64,000 nucleotides of DNA from Cannabis sativa (GCF_029168945.1 NC_083606.1:14224041-14288040); one strand, 5' to 3'. Positions 23,371-34,995 are shown, numbered from the stretch's first letter. The notes: generated by a model not told the origin, from the sequence alone. Program-made: numbers and translations.

Positions 23371-25487
23371 AAAGTCACATGGTTTTTCTAGCTACTTTTT
23401 CCAGGACAATTAGGAGCTAATAGGGAATGATATATATGAAACAGTGGATTCTTTTTTGACTACATGGAACATTTTGAAGGAGATAAACTCCACGGTGCTT
23501 ACTCTTATCCCCAAAGTTAAGTGCCTGAACACAGTAAAGGACTTCAGACCCATTGCCTGTTGTAATGTCATATACAAAATTGCCACTAAAATGTTATGCT
23601 CCCGGCTAAAGAACATCCTTCCTAGCCTTATTGCTCAGAACCAAAGTGGATTTGTAAAAGGGAGACTCTTAGCTCACAATGTCATGATATGCCAGGACAT
23701 AATAAGGCACTATGGGAGGAGGAATGTTAAGGCAAACTGTATGATTAAGCTGGACCTGCAGAAGGCATATGACACAATTGAGTGGGACTTCATTGAAGAA
23801 ATATTGGAGGCCTTTTAGTTTCCTAACTAGTTCATCAGCTTAACCATGAACTGTGTTAGGACTCCAAGGTTCTCCATCATGCTTAATGGTACTCTACACA
23901 GATTTTTTGAATCTAGAAGAGGTCTGAGACAGGGAGATCCCATATCACCATTGCTCTTTGTTATGGGAATGGAGTACTTGTCTAGAATAATGCAAAATAT
24001 TGGAGATAGGGAGGATTTCCAATTCCATGAAAGATGTGGTGGACTCAAACTCAACCACTTGAGCTTTGCTGATGATATGCTACTTTTCAGCAAAGGAGAT
24101 TTCAAAAGTGTCTACCTCATGCTACAAGGATTGAAGTTATTCTCTTGCACCTCAGGTTTGCATCCTAATCCTACAAAATCTGCTATTTATTTCAGTTGTA
24201 TGCAAAATGGAGAAATTCAAAGAATATTGGATATGTTTGGGTTTAGTAGGCAGGATGTACCTTTCAGATACTTGGGTGTCCTGATATGTGCTAAAAGAAT
24301 CTCAGGGCAGGATTGTAAATTGCTGGATGAGAAAATGACTTCCCGAATCAAAACCTGGAGCTCCAGGAACTTATCTTTTGTAGGTAGAGCAGTCCTTGTG
24401 AATTCGGCGTTGATGGCGATCCATTCATATTGGAGTCAGATAATGATATTGCCTAAGAATGTGGTTAATGAGATTGAAGCTATTTGTCGAGCCTTCTTGT
24501 GGAAGGGACAGAACACCCTGAATGGTTCGAGTCTAATTGCATGGGAATCTGTTTGTCAAACAAAATCAGAAGGTGGTATTGGGTTCAAAAGGGTAGCTGA
24601 ATGGAATAGAGCCGCAATGTTCAAGTATGTTTGGGAAATTGCAAATAAAGAAGATAATATGTGGGTTAAATGAGTTCATAGTGTGTACATTCGGGAGGAA
24701 GATTGGTGGGGCTACAAGGCCCCATCATAAGGGAGTTGGTACTGGAATAAGGTAGTGGAGGCCAAGAACCAGGTTAAAGACTTGGTAGATGGACATCAGT
24801 TTACCCAATCCAAGTACTACATCTCCCTCGGGTACAAGCTACTTGTTCCTCCAAATCATAGAGTCCATTGGAGTAATGAAGTTTGGGGGAGGCTCAACAC
24901 TCCCAAAACTAGTTTCATCATGTGGATTGCAATTCAAGGAAGATTGAGAACAAAAGAGAGACTTCACAGGTTCGGAATTATTGATGACCCCGTGTGTGTA
25001 CTGTGTAAAAATCATGCTGAAACTTGTGAGCATCTCTTCTTTTCTTGCTCTTTTTCAAGGCATGGACTTCAAAGAATCAAAGATTGGTTAGGGTGGAATG
25101 CATCCACTTTGGATATCACAAGACTCACCTGATGGATAGAAAGAAGCAAAGGCAGCAAGTTCAGGAAACAAGCTCTCGGCTACTTTGTCAAGCCTAGTGT
25201 ACCGTGTTTGGAAGGCTAGGAATGATCAAATATGGAACTCGAAAGTAGGTAATGTAGACAGAGTTGTATGTACAATTAAAGAAATGGTAAAACAAAGAAT
25301 ATATAGCATTTTGCCTAAGAAAATTGGGCAACAAGAGTTGGATTGGTTTAGATCATTGTAAGTTTGTAGAGTTATACTCATATTGTGTATTACATACGAA
25401 GTTTTGAGGTCCTTCAATTGGGATGCTCTTAGGTTGTAAATTGGTTTATTGGAGTAATGAAAACACTGTTGATTCATAAAAAAAAAA
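23371..25487 (+). mobile_element. 5'-truncated L1-type LINE inserted in a MITE arm
   Basis: Contains the dead ORF2 described separately and ends in an A run at about 25478-25487. The MITE arm before it (to about 23370) and after it (from 25488, GAGATAAAAATGATAGAC) are consecutive in the related MITE at 9298-9822. The L1 therefore landed inside that arm. No clean target duplication is visible. Confidence 0.75.
23444..25361 (+). pseudogene. L1-type LINE ORF2 (RT, zf-RVT), dead copy
   Basis: The frame carries L1 reverse transcriptase: [48 protein letters not shown] and the catalytic FADD at about 24064-24075. A zf-RVT region follows (FIMWIAIQGRL, CVLCKNHAETCEHLFFSC) at about 24900-25050. In-frame stops occur at about 23816 (TAG), 23828 (TAG), 24671 (TGA) and 24728 (TAA). 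A frameshift at about 25165-25180 moves the tail (LVYRVWKARNDQIWNS to the stop at 25359) to another frame. There is no RNase H domain after the zf-RVT, unlike the L1 at 5329-7998, so this copy is from a different L1 lineage. The 5' part, including the endonuclease, is missing. Confidence 0.9.
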
Positions 25488-25566
25488 GAGATAAAAATGA
25501 TAGACTTTAAAAAAGATAGTAAAAATAAAAGAGGACAATATAAAAAGGATATAAAGTTTAATTTTC
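25488..25566 (+). mobile_element. MITE arm, right piece after the L1
   Basis: GAGATAAAAATGATAGACTT through GAGGACAATATAAAAAGGAT resumes the arm interrupted at 23370. Sequence after about 25566 no longer follows the family and the second arm is absent, so this is a half element. Confidence 0.65.
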
Positions 25567-25989
25567 AATCTATGCCAATTGAAGGGCTATAGACCTTGTG
25601 GTATTTTTTTAGTATAGACCTTGTGGTATATATTTTATCTTCATCTTTATTTGACATTTATTATATTGAAATTAGTGATAGTTAAATTAGTTACAAAAAT
25701 AATATATGATCCGTGTCAATGAAAGATGTTATTATATATCTGTCCAGTCATGCAAAATTTAATTATACACATCACATTTATTATATTTTTATCCACATAT
25801 ATGATCCGAATCAAAATCACACACACTAGAAGTATAGTGTATAGTAAACCATACTTAGCGTTCCATATTGAAAATTCCTATTACTTTAATACACTACCAA
25901 TTTGTTTTATTCATATGGCATGATTTTAATTCTCTTGCACATCCTTACAAAATTATACCTTCTCCATATGAATAAGAAATTTTCATATA
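25567..25989. other. Intergenic DNA
   Basis: TATAGACCTTGTGGTAT occurs twice (about 25590 and 25613). Otherwise it is AT-rich and without recognisable content. Confidence 0.45.
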
Positions 25990-25998
25990 ATTATTAAT

Positions 25999-26593
25999 GA
26001 GCAATTTGCGGCGAAACCCCCTTATGTTTTGATTTTTATACACTTAACCCCCTTATCTTTATTTTTGGTGGCAAAACCCCCTTATGTTTTAATTTTTATA
26101 CACTTAACCCCCTTATCTTTTTTTTTTTGTGGCAAAACTCCCTTATGTTTTAATTTTTATACACTTAACCCCTCTATCTTTTGTTTTGGTGGCAAAACCC
26201 TTCAGTTTACTTTTCTTTGCAAATTTAAAGTTTTAGTTAAATATTACCGTTAAATACTAACCGGATTACTACTGTATCGACTTCGAGGTTTTACCGTTAC
26301 ATATACAAAGGTGTATACAGTGGTCATCCAGTTGATATTTAACGGTAATATTTAACTGGCGTGTCAAATTTGCAAAGAAAAATAAACATAAAGGGGTTTT
26401 GCCACCAAAAAAAAAAATAAGGGGGTTAAGTGTATAAAAATTAAAACATAAGGGGGTTTTGCCACAAAAAAAAAGATAAGGGGGTTAAGTGTATAAAAAT
26501 TAAAACATAAGGGGATTTTGCCACCAAAAATAAAGATAAGGGGGTTAAGTGTATAAAAATCAAAACACAAGGAGGTTTCGTCGCAAATTGCTC
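25999..26593. mobile_element. Mutator-type MITE with tandem units in both arms
   Basis: 595-bp palindromic element with termini GAGCAATTTGCGGCGAAACC and, at the right, the complement ending GTCGCAAATTGCTC. It is flanked by a perfect 9-bp duplication ATTATTAAT (25990-25998 and 26594-26602), the length typical of Mutator-like elements. Each arm consists of about three tandem units of roughly 60 bp (GGCAAAACCCCCTTATG, TTTTTATACACTTAACCCCC, then a T-rich stretch). A central core of about 150 bp contains TTAACGGTAATATTTAACTGG. Open frames of 60-75 codons in the arms are repeat artefacts. Confidence 0.9.
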
Positions 26594-26639
26594 ATTATTA
26601 ATTATACTTCTATAATTAATAAATGTCCCCTTTATAAAA

Positions 26640-26885
26640 AAATTAAAAAATGACCAAATAGAATAAATTAGCTAATAAAAATTATAAAAATACATTTATT
26701 GTATATTATTATTTTTTTAAAAAAATATATAATAAATAAATTAAGTTATATAATTTGTTTGGTATTGCATATTATTATATTGTAACAAAAACGAATAAAT
26801 ATATTAGATCATTAAATATATACAATATTATTTGATATATCGTATCACCGAAAATTAATATATCGTAGTAATAAAATTATATACC
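26640..26885 (-). repeat. Inverted relative of the AT-rich repeat
   Basis: Reverse complement of the type of sequence at about 20150-20400: TATATCGTATCACCGAAAAT matches the complement of ATTTTCAGTAACACGATATA, and AATATGCAATA-type blocks are shared. Boundaries are not defined. Confidence 0.55.
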
Positions 26886-26928
26886 ACTCGAGGAAGCAAG
26901 TTTTTGCTTTAGTACTGGTTGCAACGAT

Positions 26929-27450
26929 TAGGGGTGTTCGCGGTGCGGATGGTGCGATTTTTGACTATTTTTTCAAACCAACCCGCACATGTAGTTTTTC
27001 AAACCGCACCCGCACTGCAAACTTAAAAAATCGCAAAAACTGCACCGCAAAAAATGATGCGGTGCGGTGCGGTTTTTGCAGTTTGGACTATCACCAATAA
27101 TTAAACTATCACAAATACAACAAAGCTTGAGCAAGACTTGTCAAAAATACTTTAAGGTTTGAAAATAAATATGAAAAAAAAAAAATTAAATTTCAATAAT
27201 ACAATAATTAGTGGGCTTTGGGTTGGACATTCACATATTGGACCTAGCTAAATATAAAAATTGGTATTTTTATAATGTGCGGTGCGGTGCGGTTTGAACC
27301 GCATATTAATAATTTAAAACCGCAAACCGCATCGCACCTCGCGGTTTAAGAAAAATTCAAACCGCGACCGCACCGCAAAGAATTTCAAACCACATTTTTT
27401 GGCGGTGCGGTATGGTGCAGGCGGTTTGAACGGTTTGATGAATACCCCTA
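26929..27450. mobile_element. hAT-type MITE
   Basis: 522 bp with terminal inverted repeats TAGGGGTGTTCG and the right end GAATACCCCTA. It is flanked by a perfect 8-bp duplication GCAACGAT (26921-26928 and 27451-27458), diagnostic of hAT. Subterminal regions are packed with GGTGCGG/CCGCACC motifs in both orientations, as in many plant hAT MITEs. Confidence 0.92.
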
Positions 27451-27661
27451 GCAACGATATACCACATATGGAGATGCAAGAATCAACTGTTCTAGAATCA
27501 AACAACAGCACCAGTAGACACAGTTATACAGTGTATAAAGAAAGAAACCAAACATAGAATTCAAAGCTTGGAATAAAAAAAAATAGTACATGGAGATAAA
27601 GATTGGTTGGAAAGTTTGTAATTAAAAGTGTGCTGCTTGGAAGGGGCAGATAGATTGTAAA

Positions 27662-27745
27662 GGGGAAATTTCATATTTTGGCCCTAATAAAACACTCAAT
27701 ATCAAAATTTATACCTATTAATTTTTTGAACAAATTGATTCCTCT
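27662..27745 (+). repeat. MULE left terminal inverted repeat
   Basis: Begins GGGGAAATTTCATATTTTGG and continues through CCCTAATAAAACACTC and TATCAAAATTTATACC. It is the counterpart, reverse-complemented, of 36262-36346. The inner boundary is gradual. Confidence 0.75.
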
Positions 27746-28108
27746 AATTTGAAAAAGTTCCTAAAATACCCCTAAAATTAAATTTTCACTATCTCTCTGA
27801 CTTTCCCTCTCTCTCTGGCTCTCTGACTTTCCCTCTCTCTCGCTCAAAGACTTTCCCTCTCTCTCGCTCTCTTCACGAACCCACACGAACCAGACCAACG
27901 TACCCACGGCGTCGACCACGAAACCAACAAACCCACGCCGCCGTCGACCACCCACGAACCCAACCCCACGAACCAAACCCAATCGACGAACCGAGGAGAA
28001 ACTGCCGTCACCACCACGAGGAGAAACTGCCGTCGCCACCACGAGGAGAAACCGCCGTCACCACCCACGAGCAAAAACCGTCGCCTACACCACGAAATTC
28101 AGTCAAAG

Positions 28109-28773
28109 GTAAGATTTTTTTTTTAAAAAAATACATTTTTCATAGATTTGGATGCCAATTATTGCATGTTGTTGAGATTAGTGGATTTTGTGTAGCATTT
28201 GTGATCTTTAGGTGTAGTGTTTGAATGAAATCTGTGTAAATTACAGGATTATCGATGACATGTCAATAGGTTATCGATAGGATGTCGATAGATTGAGTGT
28301 CTGTTTGAATGTTACTGTAATTTGTATGTCGATAGGATATCGCCTGTATGTCGATAGGATGTCGACTGGTATTTTAAGAGTATTTCTGCCCTATATTGTC
28401 GACGACTTATCGACAGTATGTCGATGGTATGTCGATTAAATGAGCATGTTGATTGTTAGGTTGTATTGTCGACTGAATGTCGATTGTATGTTGACAGCAT
28501 GTCGATATATTGTGTAATTGTTATTTGTTTGAATTGTCGACTGAATGTCGACAGGATGTCGACATTTTGTCGACATGAAAGTATTTTCTCTGCTTTTGAT
28601 AATGTCGACATAATGTCGAGGGTATGTCGACATAATGTCGACATGTTTGTTTTGAAATTTTTGTGTGCTTACTGTTAGATAATGTCGACTGAATATCGAC
28701 ATGATGTCGATGTTATGTCGACCATTTTAAATTTTTTTAGCAGCTTTATTTATTTGTTTTTTTGTTTTTTCAG
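28109..28773 (+). other. Predicted 5' leader intron of the DUF1985 gene
   Basis: The donor AAAG|GTAAGATTTT is at 28108/28109. The acceptor, after a T-rich tract (TTTGTTTTTTCAG), is directly before the ATG at 28774. The pyrimidine-rich sequence at 27780-27880 upstream fits a plant 5' leader. The intron contains all of motif array 1. This is an inference from splice signals only. Confidence 0.45.
28251..28722 (+). repeat. Array 1: seven quartets of 11-bp-spaced TCGA motifs
   Basis: The motif is RTCGAY in an 11-bp unit of the form GTCGACNNNAT. Hexamer starts by quartet: 28251, 28262, 28273, 28284; 28328, 28339, 28350, 28361; 28398, 28409, 28420, 28431; 28468, 28479, 28490, 28501; 28536, 28547, 28558, 28569; 28604, 28615, 28626, 28637; 28684, 28695, 28706, 28717. 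Spacing inside each quartet is exactly 11 bp. Quartets start 68-80 bp apart. A few sites are mutated (28262 GTCAAT, 28339 ATCGCC, 28490 GTTGAC) yet keep the phase. The array sits just upstream of the DUF1985 start codon. Confidence 0.95.
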
Positions 28774-29914
28774 ATGGCTCCCAGACTCATTATTCCAGCA
28801 CCCGAGCATTTCACTGGCCGCGTCACATATAGGGGCACTGGAATTTTTGCAAAAATTAAAGCTCGGTTTGAGGAGTTCAACCTTAATAACACGGCGAAGG
28901 AAAGCCGTTTCGGGAGCTTCTGGAATGCCGTACCACTGACATTCTCCTCGGTGTTATTTCACCACTCGATGCTCCACAAAATGAAAGTGGATGCTCAGGA
29001 GGAGTTGAGGATGAGGTTTTATGTTGGTCGGAAGGAGGTCCGATTCGGGGTGCTGGAGTTTGCACTCATTACGGGTTTGGACTTCTCCTCGGGGCCAACA
29101 GAAGAGGAGAAGGCTGCGCAGGTCGCGAGCTCGGGGTCAGACCGATTGATCAACAAATATTTCAACCGGTCTGATAGTGTGAAGACAGAAGCACTCCAAC
29201 TTCAGTTCACAAACTGCCAGAACCCGGAAGACTTGTACAAGCTCGGCTTGTGCTTGTTTGTGGAGTCAGTGCTTCTGGGCCGCGAGGCCAACGCGCTGAT
29301 CACGCCTCACATCATTAGATATGTGGAAGACCTCGAGTTCTTCTTCCGGATTCCTTGGGGGAAGCACTCATTCGCCAGACTCATGCACTCGCTTCAGAAA
29401 GACATGTTGAAACGTAAGGCCAACTACGAGAAGAAGCCGAGTTCGGATGTTCAAGACGAGTGCAAATACACGGCATATGGCTTCGCACCCGCAAATTCAA
29501 TATTGGGCGTACGAGGCCATTTTGGAGGTTGGCAAGAGGTATGGCACGAACCACGGATTCGGTTCCCCAGATGCTTAGCCGGACGAGCAAAGGCGATATT
29601 GGGAAGAAAGACGTCGCCGCATTATTTTCTAGACGGGTATGATTTTCACTTATGTTCTGAATAATTATTTAACATAAATGCTTGTAATAAATGCTAAATG
29701 GTTTTATTTTGATATTTGTTAAACCATAAACAGAATCTGGAAGTGGTGAAGGGGCTACTTCCACGGACGCAGGAGGAGGCATTTGTGAGGACAATATCTT
29801 ACGATGGTGTGGAGAACCCGGTTGATGATGCCGTGGATGACACGTAGGCCGAGGCAGTAGTCGTACCGTAGACTCGTGTCCCGTACACTCGTGAAAGAGA
29901 CACTCGTGTACCAA
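28774..29914 (+). pseudogene. DUF1985-domain protein (N-terminal exons of the MULE ULP-like gene)
   Basis: ATG at 28774 directly follows a predicted intron acceptor. The frame MAPRLIIPAPEHFTGRVTYR continues to about 29490 and has the features of DUF1985 (PF09331) proteins: FSSVLFHHSMLHKM, ELRMRFYVGRKEVRFGVLEF, ALITGLDF, and FFRIPWGKHSFARLMHSL. Two frameshifts follow. Near 29490 the sequence moves to a frame reading QYWAYEAILEVGKRYGTNHG, and near 29565 to one reading SRTSKGDIGKKDVAALFSRR. A donor GG|GTATGATTTT lies at about 29638 and an acceptor AAACAG near 29733. The next exon reads NLEVVKGLLPRTQEEAFVRT, with a stop near 29846. DUF1985 occurs in ULP-like genes carried by plant MULEs and, as I recall, in VANC anti-silencing proteins of Arabidopsis VANDAL elements. 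This copy cannot make a full protein. Confidence 0.8.
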
Positions 29915-30015
29915 TTTCGGAACTTTTTTTATGTCTTTATTTTTTTTTGATTTTTTTTATATAGTGGAGGGTATATCGTATGCTTACCGTATTTTTTTGA
30001 TATATATTTTTTCAG

Positions 30016-30318
30016 GCCACTGCTTCAGAACCTCAGCCCAGTGCACCATCTGCATCAGGCGTTCGGGGTGCCGAGTACACTGATTTAGTGGCTCGGTTGG
30101 ATAGGATCGAGGGTGACACTCAGGGTCTGTATGCTGCTCATGTCGAGCTGAAGAAGGCATACGAGACCAGCCATGTAGAGCTGAAGGGTGGTCATAACGT
30201 AATTATGGAGCAGCTCAGACACATATTGGCCATGTTGAATCGTCCGCCAACGACAGCTTCAAAGACCGGAGGCCCCGGAGATCCATCTACCCCACCACCA
30301 CCGCTTCACCCCCGGTAG
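30016..30318 (+). pseudogene. Coiled-coil linker exon of the MULE ULP-like gene
   Basis: Preceded by a T-rich acceptor (TTTTTTCAG, ending 30015). It reads ATASEPQPSAPSASGVRGAE and then a heptad-like stretch, LVARLDRIEGDTQGLYAAHV...ELKKAYETSHVELKGG...IMEQLRHILAML, followed by a proline-rich tail to a stop at 30316. It lies between the DUF1985 part and the protease part, where ULP-like MULE genes usually have a low-complexity or coiled-coil linker. The stop is probably a frameshift effect, because acidic sequence (EEDEVFPDDYDPYEG) continues in another frame directly afterwards. Confidence 0.55.
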
Positions 30319-31569
30319 AAGAGGATGAGGTCTTCCCCGACGATTACGATCCTTATGAGGGAGCTCCGGCCGACTCCGATCGAGGCACAACCTCTTATCC
30401 ATGTACATGACACCGAGTCGCAGGGTGAGATTCGTCCATAGAGGCACAACCCGCAAGTGGTTAAGAGTCGGAAGAGGAAGAGAAAGCCTCCCGTATGGTT
30501 CGGTGACTATACGGAGATGAAGAGGAGACATAGGCCATCTTCGACTTTTGATCCCCGGAGCCACCTGGGATGAGAAATTGTTAACCACTTTCCGAAAGTG
30601 GTGTGTTGGACTCATTCCGAACCACCGACTTCGGATTTGAGAAGTGGTGATTACGGTCCAGGATTCTTTTGGATAATGCTCACACCAAAGGAATGGCTTA
30701 CGGTATGACGTAAGTAAAGTATTTTATAATATTACTTCACTTTACAACTTTATGTGCAATTAATATATTTTTTTGTGTAACTGACATTTCCGTTTATATG
30801 CAAGATATAGATGCAAAGAATGCATATGCCGAGGAGGCGACGCACCGACTATCCACTGACATTTCCTCAGAAGGGTATCATTCTCTCCACATTCGTGACC
30901 GCCATGATCAGCAGTGCATGGACGAGCCACAAGGGTCCGAGGAAAAACTTTAAATGGGAGGAATATATCCTGGACTACTGCACAGGGTTTCATAAGGTAT
31001 TGTTTTAGTAAGATTTTAAATGTTAATTGTTTGGGAAGATTATTATGGTTTGTTAATTGTTTCGTTGTTCTCCGTAATTACGTCCCAAGTCTTTGAGAGA
31101 TGGAGGGGTAACGAGTTTATTTACTTCGTTCGCACCTTCCCACGGCAAGACACCGGGTCACGCTGAAGTGGACATGTAGCCGTGGAAAATTAATGTCTAC
31201 GACCGTGATTCCGCCGTCCGTCATTGGACCGCCATGGAACCCATCTTGAAGGTTTGGTCGAACCGCCGCCCTCGCTAATCCTTGCAACCGGGGAATTTCC
31301 ACATAACAACCGCATCATGGCGTTAGCTAACGGTGACATCACGGTGCTTCCAAAAATGCACGCGACTCGAGCCACTCACGACTTAGTTCCGAAGTCGGCA
31401 ACTGTGTACATAGCGATAAAAAAGTACTATAGTATTAAAATATGTTTTACGTTAGATCGACTTTACATTTTATTTTGCATTTAGTGGTGATTGTGGCGTG
31501 TATTGCATTGAGTATGTGGAGCATCTCATGATGCAACGTGGATTGACCGATGTGACGCCGATCGGATAG
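30319..31569 (+). pseudogene. ULP1-like cysteine protease (C48) domain, frameshifted
   Basis: Pieces in changing frames follow the order of plant ULP-like proteins: an acidic segment; SRKRKRKPPVWFGDYTEMKR; FFWIMLTPKEWLT; LRRRRTDYPLTFPQKG..ILSTF, and KWEEYILDYCTGFHK. Then comes the peptidase core. A His codon (31151-31153, HRVTLKW, with the usual Trp after His replaced by Arg), an Asp (31201-31203, NVYDRD) and the nucleophile Cys (31492-31494, GDCGVYCIEYVEHLM) are all present, so the catalytic triad survives but in different frames. A stop is at 31567. In functional relatives this protease cleaves SUMO-type isopeptide bonds; here it is surely inactive. Some breaks may be introns rather than frameshifts. 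Confidence 0.75.
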
Positions 31570-34525
31570 CCATGTTTCGTCAACGGTGGTGTGTCGATTT
31601 ATTTTACCAAAATGTCGGTGATTATATGTGTAATTATTGGGACATTGTATATTTTGTGTAATTAACATTACGGTTATGTATATATAGATTTTCTTTTCGT
31701 TCAAATTTTGATAATTATACGTGGTTTCAAATATAAAATATCAACATTATTCAACAAAAATAACTATTAAACCTAAAAATAATTAAAATATTTGAAAAAT
31801 ATTCAACCTCAACAAAAATAACTATGACAAAATATGCATCATTACAATATATCAAATTTCCCAACGAATACGTACAAGACGCCTCAGATGCGGGCTTTGC
31901 ATGTTGCTCGTTGTGGCACGAAGCACCACGGCGGCAGCTTCGTGGTACGTAACCTTTTTTATCACCGGACGGAAACGGTTCTCCCGTCTTCTTCCAACCG
32001 TTGCTTTTTCTTGGACGACCTACGGGCTTCTTTTCCACAGGTACCCCAACTTTCATATTCTTGATGTGTTTTGGGAGAACCCAATCATCCTCGTCACCAG
32101 CGAGATTGATGGTATCATCGTAAATCTTCCTCCACGTTTCTTTTGAATAATAAGGTGAGCAAAGCGTGTACACACTTGTGTTCGTTTTCAATGCCGCGCA
32201 CATGCATGAAGGCAAGGGAGTTTCAATAACGTGAACACGCCGCAGTGCATGTTTTTTCAACTAGATTCACATCACCACCTCTTTCACCGTTAGGTCCCCT
32301 ACCAACGTTATACAAATTGGCTCCATTTCGTTGGACGCGCCTGTACCTTGCATTTTCATGAATTTTTGCCAAGTTTTTTTCGAAGAGCGTGGCCAAAGGG
32401 GTAGCACATTTGTCAGCATTTTCGAGGCGATCAGCGAACCACGATTGGAGTGTGAACTCGATAAATTCAACCAAAGTAGTTATTGGATATTTCCCGAACT
32501 CTTCGTGACACTATTGAAGCTTTCGGCGGCGTTGCTCGTCATGATGTTGTATCTATCGCCCAAACAATAAGGGTGAGCCCACTTCTCAAACCCTATACTC
32601 TCCACATATGCGGCGATGGCCGGATTCATCTTTCTAAGCTTCTCGAACTCTCTATCGCATTCGCCTTCGACCATGCGTAAGCAACATTATATATTTGGTT
32701 GTGAAAAGCATCGGTCTTGAATTTGGCGTTCACGTTCATAACAATGTGGTGATAGCATGCACAAGTGGACCGCTTCGGGAAAAACGAGTTCAACAAAGAT
32801 GATCAATGCTTTGATGCCTATCCGACACAAACACTAAGTTCTCAACCACGCCAATTGCTACCCTCAACTTCGTAAGAAATACGTCCAGAGTCGTTATTCT
32901 CACCGTCAACGATACCATAAGCAACCGGCAACAATTGGTTGTTCGCATCGTATGCCACAAAGAACTAACATTATACCGCCGTACTTCGTCTTCAAGAAGG
33001 TGCCATCGATACTCAAAACAGACGACAAAAAGAAAAGCCCCTTCTACATGCACCGAGTGATATAAAACAAGACTTGAACCGCTCATCCTCTAAGTACAAG
33101 TCGGTAATGGTACCGGATTCTTCGTTCCGCATGTACAAGTACCCAGAAGCTTCATGTATGAAAACTCGGGCGTACCCCTAGCATACGTAAGTCCCATCTC
33201 CCCGCACCTCCACGCCTTCACATAACTCATACCGATACCGTAGTTGTCAAACATGTCCCTCTCGTATGTCTTTAGCCTTGTACTTAGTTCCGTCTTGGGT
33301 GTACTTCCCCTTAATAAGGTGGCCAACTACCCATGGTGCCGCTTGACGGTGATCCGAACGTCTCGCATTCAAGTTACATGTGTGTTCATTGTGAAATACG
33401 GTTGACCTCAAAGTTGTCGAATGCATCTTCTTCCTCCCCCTCAATCTCCATTTACAATCTGGAGCCTTGCATGTAACGTACAACACATCGGTGGGATGAC
33501 TTCTTCACCATCCACTCGAAATTGTTATTAAGGGCAAACCTACCCACAACTTGTCTCGCTTCTTCCTTGTTTTCATAAAAATTACCAAGCTCTATCACCC
33601 CTGCTTCCTTACTTTGTAAACAAGTAGTTAGCTCATGATTTTCCATTATATCTTCCTTTGTCCACATGGGAGCTTTGAACTTGGTACAAACTTCGAAAGA
33701 GGAGAACGTTGAGAACGTTGCATGACGAGCATGTTCTTCGCCCGCCCGGTCGACTACTGCTAGTTCCAGGTGTAGTGCGATTTTCACTACGAGGTTGTCG
33801 TTCTCGCTGTGTACCTTGGTTACTCGGTACACACTCTAACCTCAACAATGGTCCCGCTACGGGTTCATCGACTGCTAAATCATGGTCATCGTCCATATTC
33901 AAATCTACAATAGGATCATTATTGTAGAAGGGTGTATCGAACTCTTCAAACTGATGAAATCCTGTCGCTTCTTGTTCTTGCCCTACATTGGTCGGAACAT
34001 CAAAATTGGTCGGAACCTCTAAATTGGCCGGAACCTCCTCATTCACACCAATCCCAACATCTGTTTCGGGAACCCAAGACCCTACCACACTCCGAGGGAG
34101 AGGATTAGTAGGCGGCGTAGGCTCCGAATTCCTAACTTTTCTCACCTTGGTCACGAATAATGGCATAAACTCTGTATTTGACATTGTTGCCCTCATCTCT
34201 AAAAACGTTCTCAGTTGGCGTTCTCTCTTAATAACCTCTGGCGCAACCATTTTTCCCTTCATGTACAAGGAACAAATCTCCAACTTTAAATCATACGCTA
34301 CCGGATCAACTTCCAACTCTTCATATAAAATTTGTCGCAGTTCTTGTAGGGTTGTCTCGGTTGTAATCGTCAACGTCAAGCCGCTATTTGCTTTGTAGAT
34401 CCAATTATAATTCTCACATAACCAAACACCATCGTACGATACAACAAGGAACACTTTGTCTCCTGCAATTGCAAACCAAAAAAACAAGGTGAGTAAAGGA
34501 AAAAACACCAAAAAAAAAATAAAAA

Positions 34526-34899
34526 TCGACATCCCATCGATATCTATAGACATAATGTCGAGAAGCACAACACCAGAAATTAGGGCACTGATTGTCGACA
34601 TTGTGTCGACATATTATCGACATACAATCGACAACAACAACAACCATGCTCGTCATCGACATACTATCGACATACCATCGACATTCAATCGACAATTAAA
34701 AACGGTTGCACATTAAATGTTAATAAATTTTACATACGTTCCCAACGACCCTTCCCAACTGAAACGTTGCATGTCAGACACGTGTCCTATCGACAACATA
34801 TCGACATGAAGTCGACATGTCGTCGACAAATGTGTTAGCAGTGACACTAAATTGGCATGTTGTCGATAAGATGTCGACATAGTATCGACATTCTGTCGA
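34526..34899 (-). repeat. Array 2: five quartets of 11-bp-spaced TCGA motifs
   Basis: TCGA starts by quartet: 34526, 34537, (34547, decayed to TAGA), 34558; 34595, 34606, 34617, 34628; 34656, 34667, 34678, 34689; 34790, 34801, 34812, 34823; 34863, 34874, 34885, 34896. On the plus strand units read ATCGACATACT, the reverse complement of the array 1 unit, so this array is inverted relative to array 1. It lies between the transposase exon 2 (minus) and the 109-aa gene (plus). The gap between the third and fourth quartets is about twice the usual period, as if one quartet had been lost. Confidence 0.95.
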
Positions 34900-34988
34900 T
34901 AAATACGCCATTTCATGCGTTTTTCCCTGTACAGTTACGCATTTAATGACCATTAAATTTTCATACATTCCCAACATTTTTACTGCTC

Positions 34989-34995
34989 TATAAAA
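34989..34995 (+). promoter_or_regulatory. Putative TATA box of the 109-aa gene
   Basis: CTATAAAAGC, 95 bp upstream of the ATG at 35084 and just downstream of array 2. The distance leaves about 60 nt of pyrimidine-rich 5' leader (CTCTTACTCTTAAAAATTTT). Confidence 0.6.

Noticed and set aside
26029..26570. Open frames in the arms of the Mutator MITE
   Set aside because: Mirror-image low-complexity frames produced by tandem repeats in inverted arms.
28436..28702. Open frames in both directions across array 1
   Set aside because: The translations (repeated STxCRHxVDI-type residues) come from the 11-bp motif arrays and are not protein genes. The same holds for frames at 34414-34916 and 35558-35924.
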